A stretch of 64,000 nt of DNA from Sphingomonas sp. Leaf17 (GTDB taxonomy: Bacteria; Pseudomonadota; Alphaproteobacteria; Sphingomonadales; Sphingomonadaceae), in contig NZ_LMKL01000010.1 of NCBI RefSeq assembly GCF_001421505.1, positions 1 to 64,000 on the forward strand, in the 5' to 3' direction. A model generated the notes under the pieces. That model made no database searches. It was not told the origin of the DNA and saw only the letters and a list, made by a program, of their open reading frames with translations. Positions 1 to 7,823 of the stretch are shown here, piece by piece. How positions within the stretch are numbered: position 1 is the stretch's first letter; every line of letters starts with the position of its first letter. A program made the position numbers and the translations under genes.

Positions 1-3
1 CTA

Positions 4-102
4 AGCGACGGTCCAGCGCCAAGATTGTCCCCACAGACCGTCTACACAATGATGCCGGTCGAGGTCTCTCAACCCCTCGGAAACGCTCGGGAAATCGTCG
101 TC
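4..102. repeat. 99-bp perfect inverted repeat, left copy
   Basis: This stretch is the exact reverse complement of 3533-3631, with no mismatch over 99 bp. The match ends at position 3 on one side and 103 on the other. It stops 10 bp before the stop codon of the 521-aa gene. The right copy sits between tRNA-Gly and the recombinase gene, so the two copies bracket the whole three-gene accessory unit. Because it lies at the edge of the window, an assembly or contig-end effect cannot be excluded. Confidence 0.9.
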
Positions 103-112
103 GGGGCAATGT

Positions 113-1678
113 TTAGATGTGTCTAAATGCCTCCCGATAGGTTTCGATCAGACTGTCTCTAAATCTCAGACCAGCGTCTGCAGTCACCCGAGCTTTTTCG
201 ATAAGCAGCGCAGCAATGCTATTATCCTTCGAAGAGAAGCGCACATTATGAAGGATTGATGCACCGACAGACCGACCCATAACTGGTCCATTGGTCGGCT
301 CTGATTCTGCGATGGTCGGGTAAAATCTACCCTTGTTGGATGCCAAAATTGCGAATGTCTCGGGGTCTTCAGTCCAGCCCTTGCTGTCGAAGTCGTCCAC
401 ATACAGCCCTGAGTCGAACTCGCTCGCCAGTAAGCCAACTATCGGGGGGTGTTCACCTTCCCCCACATCGAACGGACGAGCGTGAATGGCGAACAAGAGA
501 TTGCTCCCATCAACATCAACATAGCGGGCTTGAGAGCGTTTTCCGACTGCTTCGGCGATTGCCGTCTCCGAGGCTGGCAGCCCGTTTTCCCAGAAATTAA
601 ATCCGATCCGGTTGTCATCTCCCCATGTTGCCACCTGCACACGCGGATCGCCGTTGTCGTCTGCCACGATCTCCAATCCGACCCAACGCATGATCGATAG
701 GAAGCAGGGCTTCCATCCGTATCCAAGCGCCTCCGTGAAGGTAATCTCCGGAAGAGAGCCGTTTTCGTATCCTATGCCCGCAAGCCAGTCCTGCGCGGCC
801 TCAGATATAACGCCCTCTTCTGTCTCGTTTTCCCGAAGAAACTCCACCGCAATATTTTCCGGTAAGACGAAAACGCGCGACTCCACCGGAAACCCGATGA
901 GGCCGATGGCAAGAGTTGGATTGGCCCAGTCAGTGTCGAGGCCAAGCGTTCCACCAGCCGTGTTGAACCGGCCAGCAATGATGTGATCCCTGTAGAACGG
1001 GCGCAATAAGGATGGCGGAAAGTTTGCAGCATCACCGTAAGGTGACGGCGCGATCGTAAGTATCTCATCGGCATCAAGTGCATCGACGCCGAACGGAGAA
1101 TCTCTCAGCGTCGTCCACAAATCTGTAATGCGGGTGCGTTCTGCAACCGCAGTGCACAAAGCCGACGAGAAATGATCGAGAAGCGATTTTGCTGTTCGGT
1201 CGGCGGGATCAGACGGCAAGAAAGTGGGCGCGAAGGTCGTGCCATCGGCCAACACCCTCACTGCTCTCCGCCTCTCAGCGACGAGCACGTCTTCTCGGTC
1301 TGAACTTCCTAAGCACGCGCCCGCTGCGTGCGCGAGGCTCACAAAAGTTCTTGGCCGAGCGCCATATTCGCCATCTTTGGAAGGAGCAGGCGCATCCTCG
1401 CCGGGAAGCCGGAAATAGCGCTTCCGCTTCTCCCACACCCCTTCAAGACCAGAGGTTAGAACCATTTTTTGGGCTCCCAGCATTGGGTTGGCCGGGTTCA
1501 CCTTCGCTGCGAGCTTGCCTAAATTTTCTGCGAACTTCGCCTTGTCCGCACCGAGCAACCGGGCCTTTGCCAGAATCTCAGATTCGAGCCGGTCCTCACC
1601 TCCCATTGAATTGGCATGAGCCCGCGCTTTGAACCGCTCGCGGCTATCAATGATATTGTCGCTCATCGAGAATCTCAC
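113..1678 (-). CDS. Unrecognised 521-aa protein of the accessory unit
   Basis: I do not recognise this protein. It starts at a GTG overlapping the stop of the upstream 96-aa gene by 4 bp (GTGA); an in-frame ATG at 1666 is an alternative start. There is no signal peptide or membrane segment. The first 80 residues are charged and may be helical; the rest is mixed alpha/beta with many Trp, Phe, Asp and Glu residues. Its base composition is visibly poorer in GC than the core genes to the right, which fits acquired DNA. It is translationally coupled to a DUF4258-like gene and lies downstream of a tyrosine recombinase, so it is probably cargo of a mobile unit. No function is proposed. Confidence 0.75.
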   Translation of the reverse strand: MRFSMSDNIIDSRERFKARAHANSMGGEDRLESEILAKARLLGADKAKFAENLGKLAAKVNPANPMLGAQKMVLTSGLEGVWEKRKRYFRLPGEDAPAPSKDGEYGARPRTFVSLAHAAGACLGSSDREDVLVAERRRAVRVLADGTTFAPTFLPSDPADRTAKSLLDHFSSALCTAVAERTRITDLWTTLRDSPFGVDALDADEILTIAPSPYGDAANFPPSLLRPFYRDHIIAGRFNTAGGTLGLDTDWANPTLAIGLIGFPVESRVFVLPENIAVEFLRENETEEGVISEAAQDWLAGIGYENGSLPEITFTEALGYGWKPCFLSIMRWVGLEIVADDNGDPRVQVATWGDDNRIGFNFWENGLPASETAIAEAVGKRSQARYVDVDGSNLLFAIHARPFDVGEGEHPPIVGLLASEFDSGLYVDDFDSKGWTEDPETFAILASNKGRFYPTIAESEPTNGPVMGRSVGASILHNVRFSSKDNSIAALLIEKARVTADAGLRFRDSLIETYREAFRHI

Positions 1679-1965
1679 AGAGAGGATTTATAGTTGGTAA
1701 CGATGCTCGCCCCATCGGTGATCACCGCGAGCTTACGGCAACGGTCGGCGATTTGGGCTGAGATAGCCCCTTCACGAACCAGTCCCATAAGCCGTTGTTG
1801 CGAGATGGACAGACGATAGCAGCCACCGCCCACCGCTCGTTCGATATCGCCGTGGGCAAAGACTGCCGCTTGATGTTCGCGGCGAATGCCGCGCTGCTGA
1901 GAGCGCTTCGTTGCATGAACTGTGAGAACGGGCGGGAATGACGGGGGGGTGATCAGATGTTGCAT
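1675..1965 (-). CDS. Small DUF4258-like protein
   Basis: A 96-aa protein. The start is the ATG at 1965, which has a strong AAGGAG ribosome binding site at 1973-1978; longer frames lack one. The layout resembles the DUF4258 family: an N-terminal His/Arg segment (HATKRSQQRGI), a central Gly-rich turn, then a strand ending in VITDG and a C-terminal TNY. Proteins of this fold have been suggested to be toxin- or nuclease-like, but that is family-level speculation. Its stop overlaps the start of the 521-aa gene, so the two are co-translated. A toxin-antitoxin or defence pair is possible but not shown. Confidence 0.55.
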   Translation of the reverse strand: MQHLITPPSFPPVLTVHATKRSQQRGIRREHQAAVFAHGDIERAVGGGCYRLSISQQRLMGLVREGAISAQIADRCRKLAVITDGASIVTNYKSSL

Positions 1966-2022
1966 CGCAAGTCTCCTTGAATGCGAACATTCTGCACCGG
2001 GCCACCCTGCGCCGCATGTCCA

Positions 2023-2098
2023 ATCTGGCAATTTGTTTGGCATTATCAAGTGCCGTATCTGGCATCTAATATGGCATCATCTGGCAGTCAATCTGGCT
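2023..2098. repeat. Iterated ATCTGGCA motif (reverse TGCCAGAT)
   Basis: Six copies of an 8-bp motif occur in 76 bp: ATCTGGCA at 2023, 2057 and 2079; variants GTTTGGCA at 2035, ATATGGCA at 2069 and ATCTGGCT at 2091. Start-to-start spacings are 12, 22, 12, 10 and 12 bp, close to whole helical turns. The array overlaps the last codons of the recombinase gene and lies upstream of the DUF4258-like gene. It could be recombinase arm-type sites, excisionase sites or an operator. Confidence 0.6.
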
Positions 2099-3491
2099 TA
2101 CTGAAACCGACCTGCTGGCAGTGCAGGTGCGCAAGATCAAGCTTGCTAAACCCAACCGCGTTCACCGCCTCAGCCAACGCGCGCGGCTGATACCCGCTGC
2201 CGTAGTTATCGGCCACCGCCGTGCCCTTGCCATCGGTCGTCCAGCCACCGAGCAGCAGGGCGACATCGCGGTCAATTTTCGCCTCACGCAGGCCGTCGCG
2301 AAAGTTGTGGCGGAACGAGTGGAAGCAGGTGAGTGGCGCTGCGGCACCGGCGTTTTCGAGGAAGCGCGAGAACCAGCGCGATATCGCGGTAGAGCGGTAA
2401 CCCAAATGCCCGAACGGAAGCTCAGGGAACAGGTTCGTCTCGCCACATAGGCGCTGAGATTCAGCGAATGCCAGAAAGCCGCACCGGGTCAATTCGTCGT
2501 GGATCGGCACGATGCGCTCGCTGGCGTTGGTCTTCACGCGCTTCTCGTCGCCGGTCTGGCTGAGCCCGGAGGCCACCCGCAAGCACGGGATGCCGTCGAT
2601 CTCCCGGATGTCGGAAACCTCAAGCTGGCAAATCTCATTGAGCCGCAGGCCGCTGAATAGCGCGATCAGCGGCACCCAAAATCGAGCGCGACGGGGGCGC
2701 TGGTCGCCGGGGACGGCGTAGCCGTTCGCGTCATCCCGGCACCCAGTGTAGATCGGCGCATCGAAGATGCAGCGAAGCTGCTCGGGCGAAAAGGGATTGC
2801 GCTTGTCGCGCTTCTTTACCGGGTCGCGGAGTTTCAGCCCCTTGAGCGGATTGCGGTCGAGATACCCCTCGTTCATCGCCCAGTTCATGACCCCGCCGAA
2901 CCGGTTGATGTAGGCATTGAGGTTCGCGGTGCTGATGAGACGGCGCTCGCCCTTGCCCTTGGCCGCAGCGATCACCTCCGTGATCGTCATGTCTGGAAAT
3001 CGTTGATGCGCGCTTTTTGGCATCTCGCGCAGGAGAGCCACGAACTCGCGGCATCCCTCGCGGGTGATCTCAGTGAGCGGCGTTTCTTCGCCAAACACCT
3101 CAATGACCCATTTCCGGGTCGTGGCGTGGGCGATCTGGGTCCGCTTGCTCCATGTGTGTTTGGGATCGGCGATGAAGCGATCATAGACATCGCCAATAGT
3201 GCGCGTGATCGGCGGCGTTGTGGGCGGCGAGGCAACCAAAGTTGATCGCATCGAAATCGCCGGATCGCCGACCGTGGTGGCGAGCAGTTTGGGATCGACT
3301 GCGCCACCGATTGAACAGCGAGCCTGCTCGAACTCGGCTTCAATATCAGCGGCAACCCGGTGGATGCGCCGGAGCGCCATCGCATAACTATCGGTGTCGA
3401 GCGACCGCCACACTTCCCGACCTTCCCATACCGTCAGTAGGACGGTTGGCACTCGTCGTCGGTAATAGAAAATGCCACGCTTCGAACACAT
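2088..3491 (-). CDS. Tyrosine recombinase / phage-type integrase
   Basis: A 467-aa site-specific recombinase of the DUF6538/phage integrase type. The C-terminal catalytic domain shows the box I arginine (SGLRLNEICQ), the HSFRH box II His-x-x-Arg, a GGW segment and a terminal tyrosine in the DNYGSGY stretch, so the active site looks intact. The N-terminal part (about 1-120) carries an FYYRRRVP start typical of such integrases. The open frame continues upstream to 3833, but that extension is a translation of tRNA-Gly; the first sensible start is the ATG at 3491. The gene lies 144 bp from the tRNA 3' end and is transcribed in the same direction, the usual arrangement for integration into a tRNA gene. 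Confidence 0.88.
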   Translation of the reverse strand: MCSKRGIFYYRRRVPTVLLTVWEGREVWRSLDTDSYAMALRRIHRVAADIEAEFEQARCSIGGAVDPKLLATTVGDPAISMRSTLVASPPTTPPITRTIGDVYDRFIADPKHTWSKRTQIAHATTRKWVIEVFGEETPLTEITREGCREFVALLREMPKSAHQRFPDMTITEVIAAAKGKGERRLISTANLNAYINRFGGVMNWAMNEGYLDRNPLKGLKLRDPVKKRDKRNPFSPEQLRCIFDAPIYTGCRDDANGYAVPGDQRPRRARFWVPLIALFSGLRLNEICQLEVSDIREIDGIPCLRVASGLSQTGDEKRVKTNASERIVPIHDELTRCGFLAFAESQRLCGETNLFPELPFGHLGYRSTAISRWFSRFLENAGAAAPLTCFHSFRHNFRDGLREAKIDRDVALLLGGWTTDGKGTAVADNYGSGYQPRALAEAVNAVGFSKLDLAHLHCQQVGFSKPD

Positions 3492-3532
3492 GCCAATTGG
3501 TCGATTGTGGAGACGCCTCGTGTAGACCCCAT

Positions 3533-3631
3533 GACGACGATTTCCCGAGCGTTTCCGAGGGGTTGAGAGACCTCGACCGGCATCATTGTGTAGACGGTCT
3601 GTGGGGACAATCTTGGCGCTGGACCGTCGCT
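3533..3631. repeat. 99-bp perfect inverted repeat, right copy
   Basis: Exact reverse complement of 4-102. It fills the gap between the recombinase start and tRNA-Gly and ends 3 bp short of the tRNA CCA end. It therefore does not contain tRNA sequence and is not a simple duplicated attachment core. Confidence 0.9.
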
Positions 3632-3634
3632 CGC

Positions 3635-3709
3635 TGGAGCGGGCGAAGGGATTCGAACCCTCGACCCCAACCTTGGCAAGGTTGTGCTCTACCCCTGAGC
3701 TACGCCCGC
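3635..3709 (-). tRNA. tRNA-Gly (anticodon GCC)
   Basis: A 75-nt cloverleaf on the minus strand with the CCA end encoded (TGG at 3635-3637). The acceptor stem GCGGGCG pairs with CGCCCGC, and the anticodon stem CAACC/GGTTG holds loop TTGCCAA, giving anticodon GCC. The T arm contains GGTTCGAATCC. The 3' end points toward the recombinase, so this gene is the probable integration target of the accessory DNA to its left. Confidence 0.95.
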
Positions 3710-3865
3710 TCTGGCGCCGTGTGCCGATCGCTGCGAGAGCCACCGGCTGGGTGAGGCGCGCTGTTAGCCCGGGGTTTCGAATGTTGCAACACCTAAATGT
3801 AAAGGCTTGGCTTAAAGCATCGAGCGCCCACATAAGGCGTGCAGCAGATCACCGGAGAATCCCCC

Positions 3866-4777
3866 TTGGCTACGCTTGGAATGTCCCCCGCCGAACAACA
3901 GGCCGTCGAGGCGTTCCGGCGCGACGTGGTCGAGCCGTCGATGGGGGCGCTGGTCATCATTGATTTCTGGGCGGAGTGGTGCGGGCCGTGCAAGGCGCTG
4001 ACCCCCGTGCTGGAAAAGGTCGCCGCCGCCTATGCCGACAAGGGCGTGGTGCTGGCCAAGGTCGATACCGACAAGAACCAGTTCATCGCCGCGCAATTCC
4101 AGATCAAGTCGATCCCGACCGTCTATGCGATGTTCCAGGGCCAGCTGGTCGCCGACCTGACGCCGGCGCGGACCGAGAGCCAGTTGCGCGTCATGCTGGA
4201 CCAGTTGCTGAAGCAGCTGCCGATCCCAAGCCCTGAAGCGGATGTGACCGCGCAGGTCGAGCCGCTGATCGCGATGGGCGAGGAGGTGCTGGCGGAGGGT
4301 GACGCCGAGCGGGCGCTGGGCATCTTCCGCCAGATCGCCGAGATGGCACCGGGCCATCCGGCGGTCCATTCCGGTTTCGTCCGCGCACTGGTGATGACCG
4401 GTGAACTGGACGAGGCCGAGCAGTGGCTCGAAAGCCTGGACCCGGCAATTGCCAAGGATCCGGCAATCGAGCGCGCGCGTGCCGCGCTGGCCCTGGCTCG
4501 CTCCGCGCCGCCGGTCGCCGACCTGTCGCCGCTGGAGGCCGCCGTGGCGGCCAATCCGGATGACATGGATGCGCGTTTCGCGCTGGGCAACGCGCAGGTG
4601 GCGGCCGGCCAGCGTGACGCGGCCGCCGACACGCTGCTGGCGATGGTCGCCGACGACCGCGCGTGGAACGAGGGTGCGGCGCGGCAGCAGTTGCTGAAAC
4701 TGTTCGAGGTCGTCGGGCTGGAGGACCCTTGGGTGTCGGCGCAGCGCCGGCGTCTGTCGGCGATCCTGTTCGGATGA
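3866..4777 (+). CDS. Thioredoxin-fold co-chaperone with TPR region (CnoX/YbbN-like)
   Basis: A 303-aa protein: thioredoxin domain at about 5-110 with an intact CGPC active site (WAEWCGPCK) and the cis-proline segment (SIPTVY), followed by a tetratricopeptide-like helical domain to the C-terminus. This is the CnoX/YbbN architecture, a redox-active holdase that delivers clients to GroEL/DnaK. The TTG at 3866 is chosen because GGAG lies 8 nt upstream; a GTG at 3839 in the same frame is the alternative. The gene heads an operon with the LON-domain and Trm112 genes, each joined by a 4-bp overlap. Confidence 0.85.
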   Translation: MATLGMSPAEQQAVEAFRRDVVEPSMGALVIIDFWAEWCGPCKALTPVLEKVAAAYADKGVVLAKVDTDKNQFIAAQFQIKSIPTVYAMFQGQLVADLTPARTESQLRVMLDQLLKQLPIPSPEADVTAQVEPLIAMGEEVLAEGDAERALGIFRQIAEMAPGHPAVHSGFVRALVMTGELDEAEQWLESLDPAIAKDPAIERARAALALARSAPPVADLSPLEAAVAANPDDMDARFALGNAQVAAGQRDAAADTLLAMVADDRAWNEGAARQQLLKLFEVVGLEDPWVSAQRRRLSAILFG

Positions 4778-5397
4778 CCGAGGCACCCGCCACCACCCGC
4801 CTGTCGGTATTTCCACTGCCCGGCGCGCTGCTGTTTCCGGGCATGCATCTACCGCTGCATATCTTCGAGCCGCGCTACCGGGCGCTGGTGTCGGACGCGA
4901 TGGCGCGGGACCGGCGAATCGGTATGGTCCAGCCGCGCGGGGCGGGCGAGCCGGCGCCGCTGTTCGATATCGGCTGCGTCGGGCGAATCGCCGATGTCGA
5001 GGCGCTGGAGGACGGCCGCTACAATGTGATCCTGGAGGGGCTGTCGCTGTTCCGCATCGTCCGCGAGCTGGATGTGACGACGCAGTTTCGTCAGGTGGAG
5101 GCCGAATTGCTGCCGGCGAAGGCGGACGACGCGCTGTCGCTCGGTCGCCGGTCGTCGCTGGAAATCGAATCGCGCCGGTTTGCGGACGCGCAGGGGTTCG
5201 CGGTCGACTGGGATGCGGTGACACGGCTGGACGACGAGGCGCTGGTCAACGGCATTGCCCAGATCGCCCCGTTCGATTCGGCGGCCAAGCAGGCGCTGCT
5301 GGAGGCGGGTGATATCGAAACGCGCGCGGAGCTTATCATCCAGCTGATGCAGTTTTTCGGGCGGCACGACGGCGAAGACCGGGTGACGTTGCAGTGA
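4774..5397 (+). CDS. LON substrate-binding-domain protein
   Basis: A 207-aa stand-alone LON N-terminal (PUA-like) domain with no ATPase or protease domain. Recognisable features are the opening beta strand ([26 protein letters not shown], quoted in parts) and the MVQP segment. Members are thought to bind unfolded protein; the exact role is unknown. The ATG overlaps the previous stop (ATGA). Confidence 0.85.
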   Translation: MTEAPATTRLSVFPLPGALLFPGMHLPLHIFEPRYRALVSDAMARDRRIGMVQPRGAGEPAPLFDIGCVGRIADVEALEDGRYNVILEGLSLFRIVRELDVTTQFRQVEAELLPAKADDALSLGRRSSLEIESRRFADAQGFAVDWDAVTRLDDEALVNGIAQIAPFDSAAKQALLEAGDIETRAELIIQLMQFFGRHDGEDRVTLQ

Positions 5398-5606
5398 GTG
5401 AGACGACGACCGGCAACGGCATCGACCCCTGGCTGCTTGGCAAGCTCGTCTGCCCGGTGACGCGGCAGCCGCTGCGGTATGACGCAGCGGCGGCGGAACT
5501 GGTGTCGGAGGCGGCGGGGCTGGCCTATCCCGTGCGCGACGGCGTGCCGGTCATGCTGGTGGAGGAAGCGCGGCGGATCGCACCGTCACTCGAACGCGGC
5601 GCGTAA
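5394..5606 (+). CDS. Trm112 family protein
   Basis: A 70-aa protein with the Trm112/YcaR signature: [14 protein letters not shown] near residue 14, then [20 protein letters not shown] in the second half. Members are small partners or zinc-ribbon-like adaptors of methyltransferases; only one cysteine remains here, as in many bacterial versions. GTG start in a 4-bp overlap with the LON gene. Its last 21 bp overlap the convergent GH25 gene. Confidence 0.85.
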   Translation: MSETTTGNGIDPWLLGKLVCPVTRQPLRYDAAAAELVSEAAGLAYPVRDGVPVMLVEEARRIAPSLERGA

Positions 5607-6314
5607 CGCGGCGGCATCGCCATTGAAGACGTTGACGTCCATGTCTGCCTGGGTCCCCGGCACACGGTACAGGCACGACGCACCCGGCCTGCAGTTGATC
5701 TCGCTGGAAAACTGCCAGAGCGTATAGCGTGGCCAGATGCGATGATCGGTCATGCCGTGGGTCGGGCGGAAACGCGCGATCCACAGCGGCGTCCGGCGCA
5801 GCAGGGGATTGGCGGCATATCGGTCGCTGATATGCCGGTAGGTCGAGTAATTGACGTACAGCGTGGCATAGTGCCCGGTCCTCGCCTGGACCCGGTGCAG
5901 GAAACGAAGGGCGTCCGGGATCGTCATCGACCGTTTCGGATCAAGATTTTCGATGTCGAGGGCGAGGAATCTGGCGTTTATCGCCTTGCCGGCCTCGACC
6001 AGTGCGTCTGCCTGCGCGATCGGGTCGCCGGGCAGACCCAGCAGGTAGATGCCGTAGAGCAGCCCCTGACGCCGTGCCTCCACCGCGCGTTCGCGGTAGC
6101 GGGCATCGGGTCGCATGCCGTACAGGGCGCGGTGGATCACCGCCTTGACGTGGGGATCCGTCTTCACCGCCTTCCAGTTGACGGCATTGCCAGCATAGGG
6201 ATCGATGACGATGATCGGGTCCGGCAGCAGCCAGGGGCGATCGTCGACGCTTTGCGCCGAAGCCGCCGCCCCGAGCAATGCAAGCACGAACGCGGCAGCA
6301 AGTTTCCCGGTCAT
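5586..6314 (-). CDS. Secreted glycoside hydrolase family 25 (lysozyme-like) protein
   Basis: A 242-aa precursor. The ATG at 6314 follows a GAAGGGGG ribosome binding site, and the first 20 residues ([20 protein letters not shown]) are a clear signal peptide. The mature part is a single GH25 muramidase-like domain: [15 protein letters not shown] at the first strand, LALDIEN with the acidic catalytic residues, and YVNYSTY and LWQF near the end. It probably cleaves peptidoglycan glycan strands in the periplasm. The catalytic DxE pair appears present (LDIE). Confidence 0.78.
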   Translation of the reverse strand: MTGKLAAAFVLALLGAAASAQSVDDRPWLLPDPIIVIDPYAGNAVNWKAVKTDPHVKAVIHRALYGMRPDARYRERAVEARRQGLLYGIYLLGLPGDPIAQADALVEAGKAINARFLALDIENLDPKRSMTIPDALRFLHRVQARTGHYATLYVNYSTYRHISDRYAANPLLRRTPLWIARFRPTHGMTDHRIWPRYTLWQFSSEINCRPGASCLYRVPGTQADMDVNVFNGDAAALRAAFE

Positions 6315-6410
6315 GGCAGATCCCCCTTCAGCGATGCGTCGGATCATACGCACCGATGGGGTCGGTCGTGAGACAACCGATCCGGTTCGGATCAGGCAGT
6401 CCGGTTCGGA

Positions 6411-7700
6411 TCAGATCGTCATCCCCTCCAGCAGCTTCGGCAGGTCGCCGCTTTCGCCGCGTGCCTCGGCCATGAACCGCGCTTTCAGCGGCGGGATGGC
6501 GTTAACCGCGCTGATGCCGAAGCGACGGACCGCACTGGCGGTTCTGCCCTTCACGCCGAACAGGCGGGTCAGCGAATCGGTCGCCAGCGCCACCATGAAG
6601 GTGTCGACACCGCGCCAGCGCTGGTACCGATCGAGCAGCGCCGCGTCGCCGAGGTCGAGGCCGGTGCGCTTGCCGTCGACCAGTACCTCGGCCAGCGTGG
6701 CGACGTCGCGGAAGCCCAGGTTCAGCCCCTGCCCCGCGATCGGATGGATGCCGTGCGCGGCGTCGCCGACCAGCACCAGGCGTTCGCCGGTGATTCGTGC
6801 AGCGTGGTGGAAGCCGAGCGGATAGGTCGAGCGCGGCGACAGATCCGACAATGTGCCAAGGAACCCGCCCATCCGCTTCTCCGCCTCGGCCAGGAATCCG
6901 CGATCCGACAGCTTCAGCATGCCCGGCGCATCGTCGGCCGCGACGGTCCAGACGATAGCCGACCGTTGGCCGGTCGCATCGCCGGGCAGCGGCAACAAAG
7001 CGAAGGGACCAGCCGGATAGAAAATCTCGTAAGCGGTATCGTCATGCGGATGTTCGTGATGAAAGGCCGCGATGATCGCTGCGTGGTCATAGTGCCAGCG
7101 GGCGATGGTGATTCCGGCGGCGTCGCGCGTCGGGGAATTGCGCCCCTCCGCCGCGACCAGCAGGGGCGCGCGGACCACCGATCCGTCGTCGAGCGTCGCG
7201 GTGACGCCGGCGGTGGTGCGATCGACGTGCACCGCGCGACGCTGCATCCGGACATCGACATGAGGTGCGGCAGCGGCGGCATTATGGAGCGTCCGGCGGA
7301 GCAGCTTGTTTTCGTACATCGTGCCCAGCGCGCCATCGTCGGCATCGGGGACGAAATCGAGCGCGCCGGGCAACAACCCGTCGCTGACCCGGATCGAGCG
7401 AATCGCGCAGCCCTGCCCGCGCAGGGTCGCACCGACACCGATCGCATCGAGCAGCCGGTGGCTGGCGCTGGCCACCGCCGAGGCGCGGCCGTCGAACCCC
7501 TCGGCCAGCGTCACCGCCGGATCGGCCGGGTCGACGACGATCGAGGTCATCCCATGCGCGTCGAGCGCCAGCGCCAGCGTGGCCCCGACCATGCCCCCGC
7601 CGAGAATCAGGACGTCGGCGCTTTTGGCCTCCGCCACGGCATCGCGGCTTTCGGCGGTGTCGGTTTGGGCGGAGGACGGCGCGCTGGCGGATGTGGTCAT
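6411..7700 (-). CDS. FAD-dependent aromatic hydroxylase, UbiH/Coq6 family
   Basis: A 429-aa flavoprotein monooxygenase. It has the N-terminal dinucleotide fold (LILGGGMVGATLALAL, about 32-47), a DG motif region and the second FAD motif (LVLVGDAAHGIHPIAGQGLNLG) near residue 300. These identify the UbiH/UbiF/Coq6 family, which hydroxylates the ubiquinone ring. Which ring position it modifies cannot be read from the sequence. The ATG at 7700 is preferred over an upstream frame extension of Arg-rich shadow sequence. It is divergent from ftsK. Confidence 0.85.
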   Translation of the reverse strand: MTTSASAPSSAQTDTAESRDAVAEAKSADVLILGGGMVGATLALALDAHGMTSIVVDPADPAVTLAEGFDGRASAVASASHRLLDAIGVGATLRGQGCAIRSIRVSDGLLPGALDFVPDADDGALGTMYENKLLRRTLHNAAAAAPHVDVRMQRRAVHVDRTTAGVTATLDDGSVVRAPLLVAAEGRNSPTRDAAGITIARWHYDHAAIIAAFHHEHPHDDTAYEIFYPAGPFALLPLPGDATGQRSAIVWTVAADDAPGMLKLSDRGFLAEAEKRMGGFLGTLSDLSPRSTYPLGFHHAARITGERLVLVGDAAHGIHPIAGQGLNLGFRDVATLAEVLVDGKRTGLDLGDAALLDRYQRWRGVDTFMVALATDSLTRLFGVKGRTASAVRRFGISAVNAIPPLKARFMAEARGESGDLPKLLEGMTI

Positions 7701-7823
7701 GGCACCAATGTAGGCGCGGCATCGCCGCCTGCCAACGCCGCCGCGCGACGGACCGAGCCTTGACGGACGCACCCGCGGGGACGATGCATATCACGGTTAA
7801 CTAGCGACATCGAAGGAACGATC

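Noticed and set aside
1..3709. Direct-repeat attL/attR of a tRNA-Gly island
   Set aside because: No second copy of the tRNA 3' end is visible in the window; the only repeat is inverted and excludes tRNA sequence. The far end may lie outside the window.
3492..3833. N-terminal 114-residue extension of the recombinase frame
   Set aside because: It is a translation of the tRNA-Gly gene and the inverted repeat; the ATG at 3491 is the sensible start.
3812..5224. 470-aa minus-strand frame over the CnoX-like and LON genes
   Set aside because: Arg/Pro-rich shadow of real plus-strand genes; common in GC-rich DNA.
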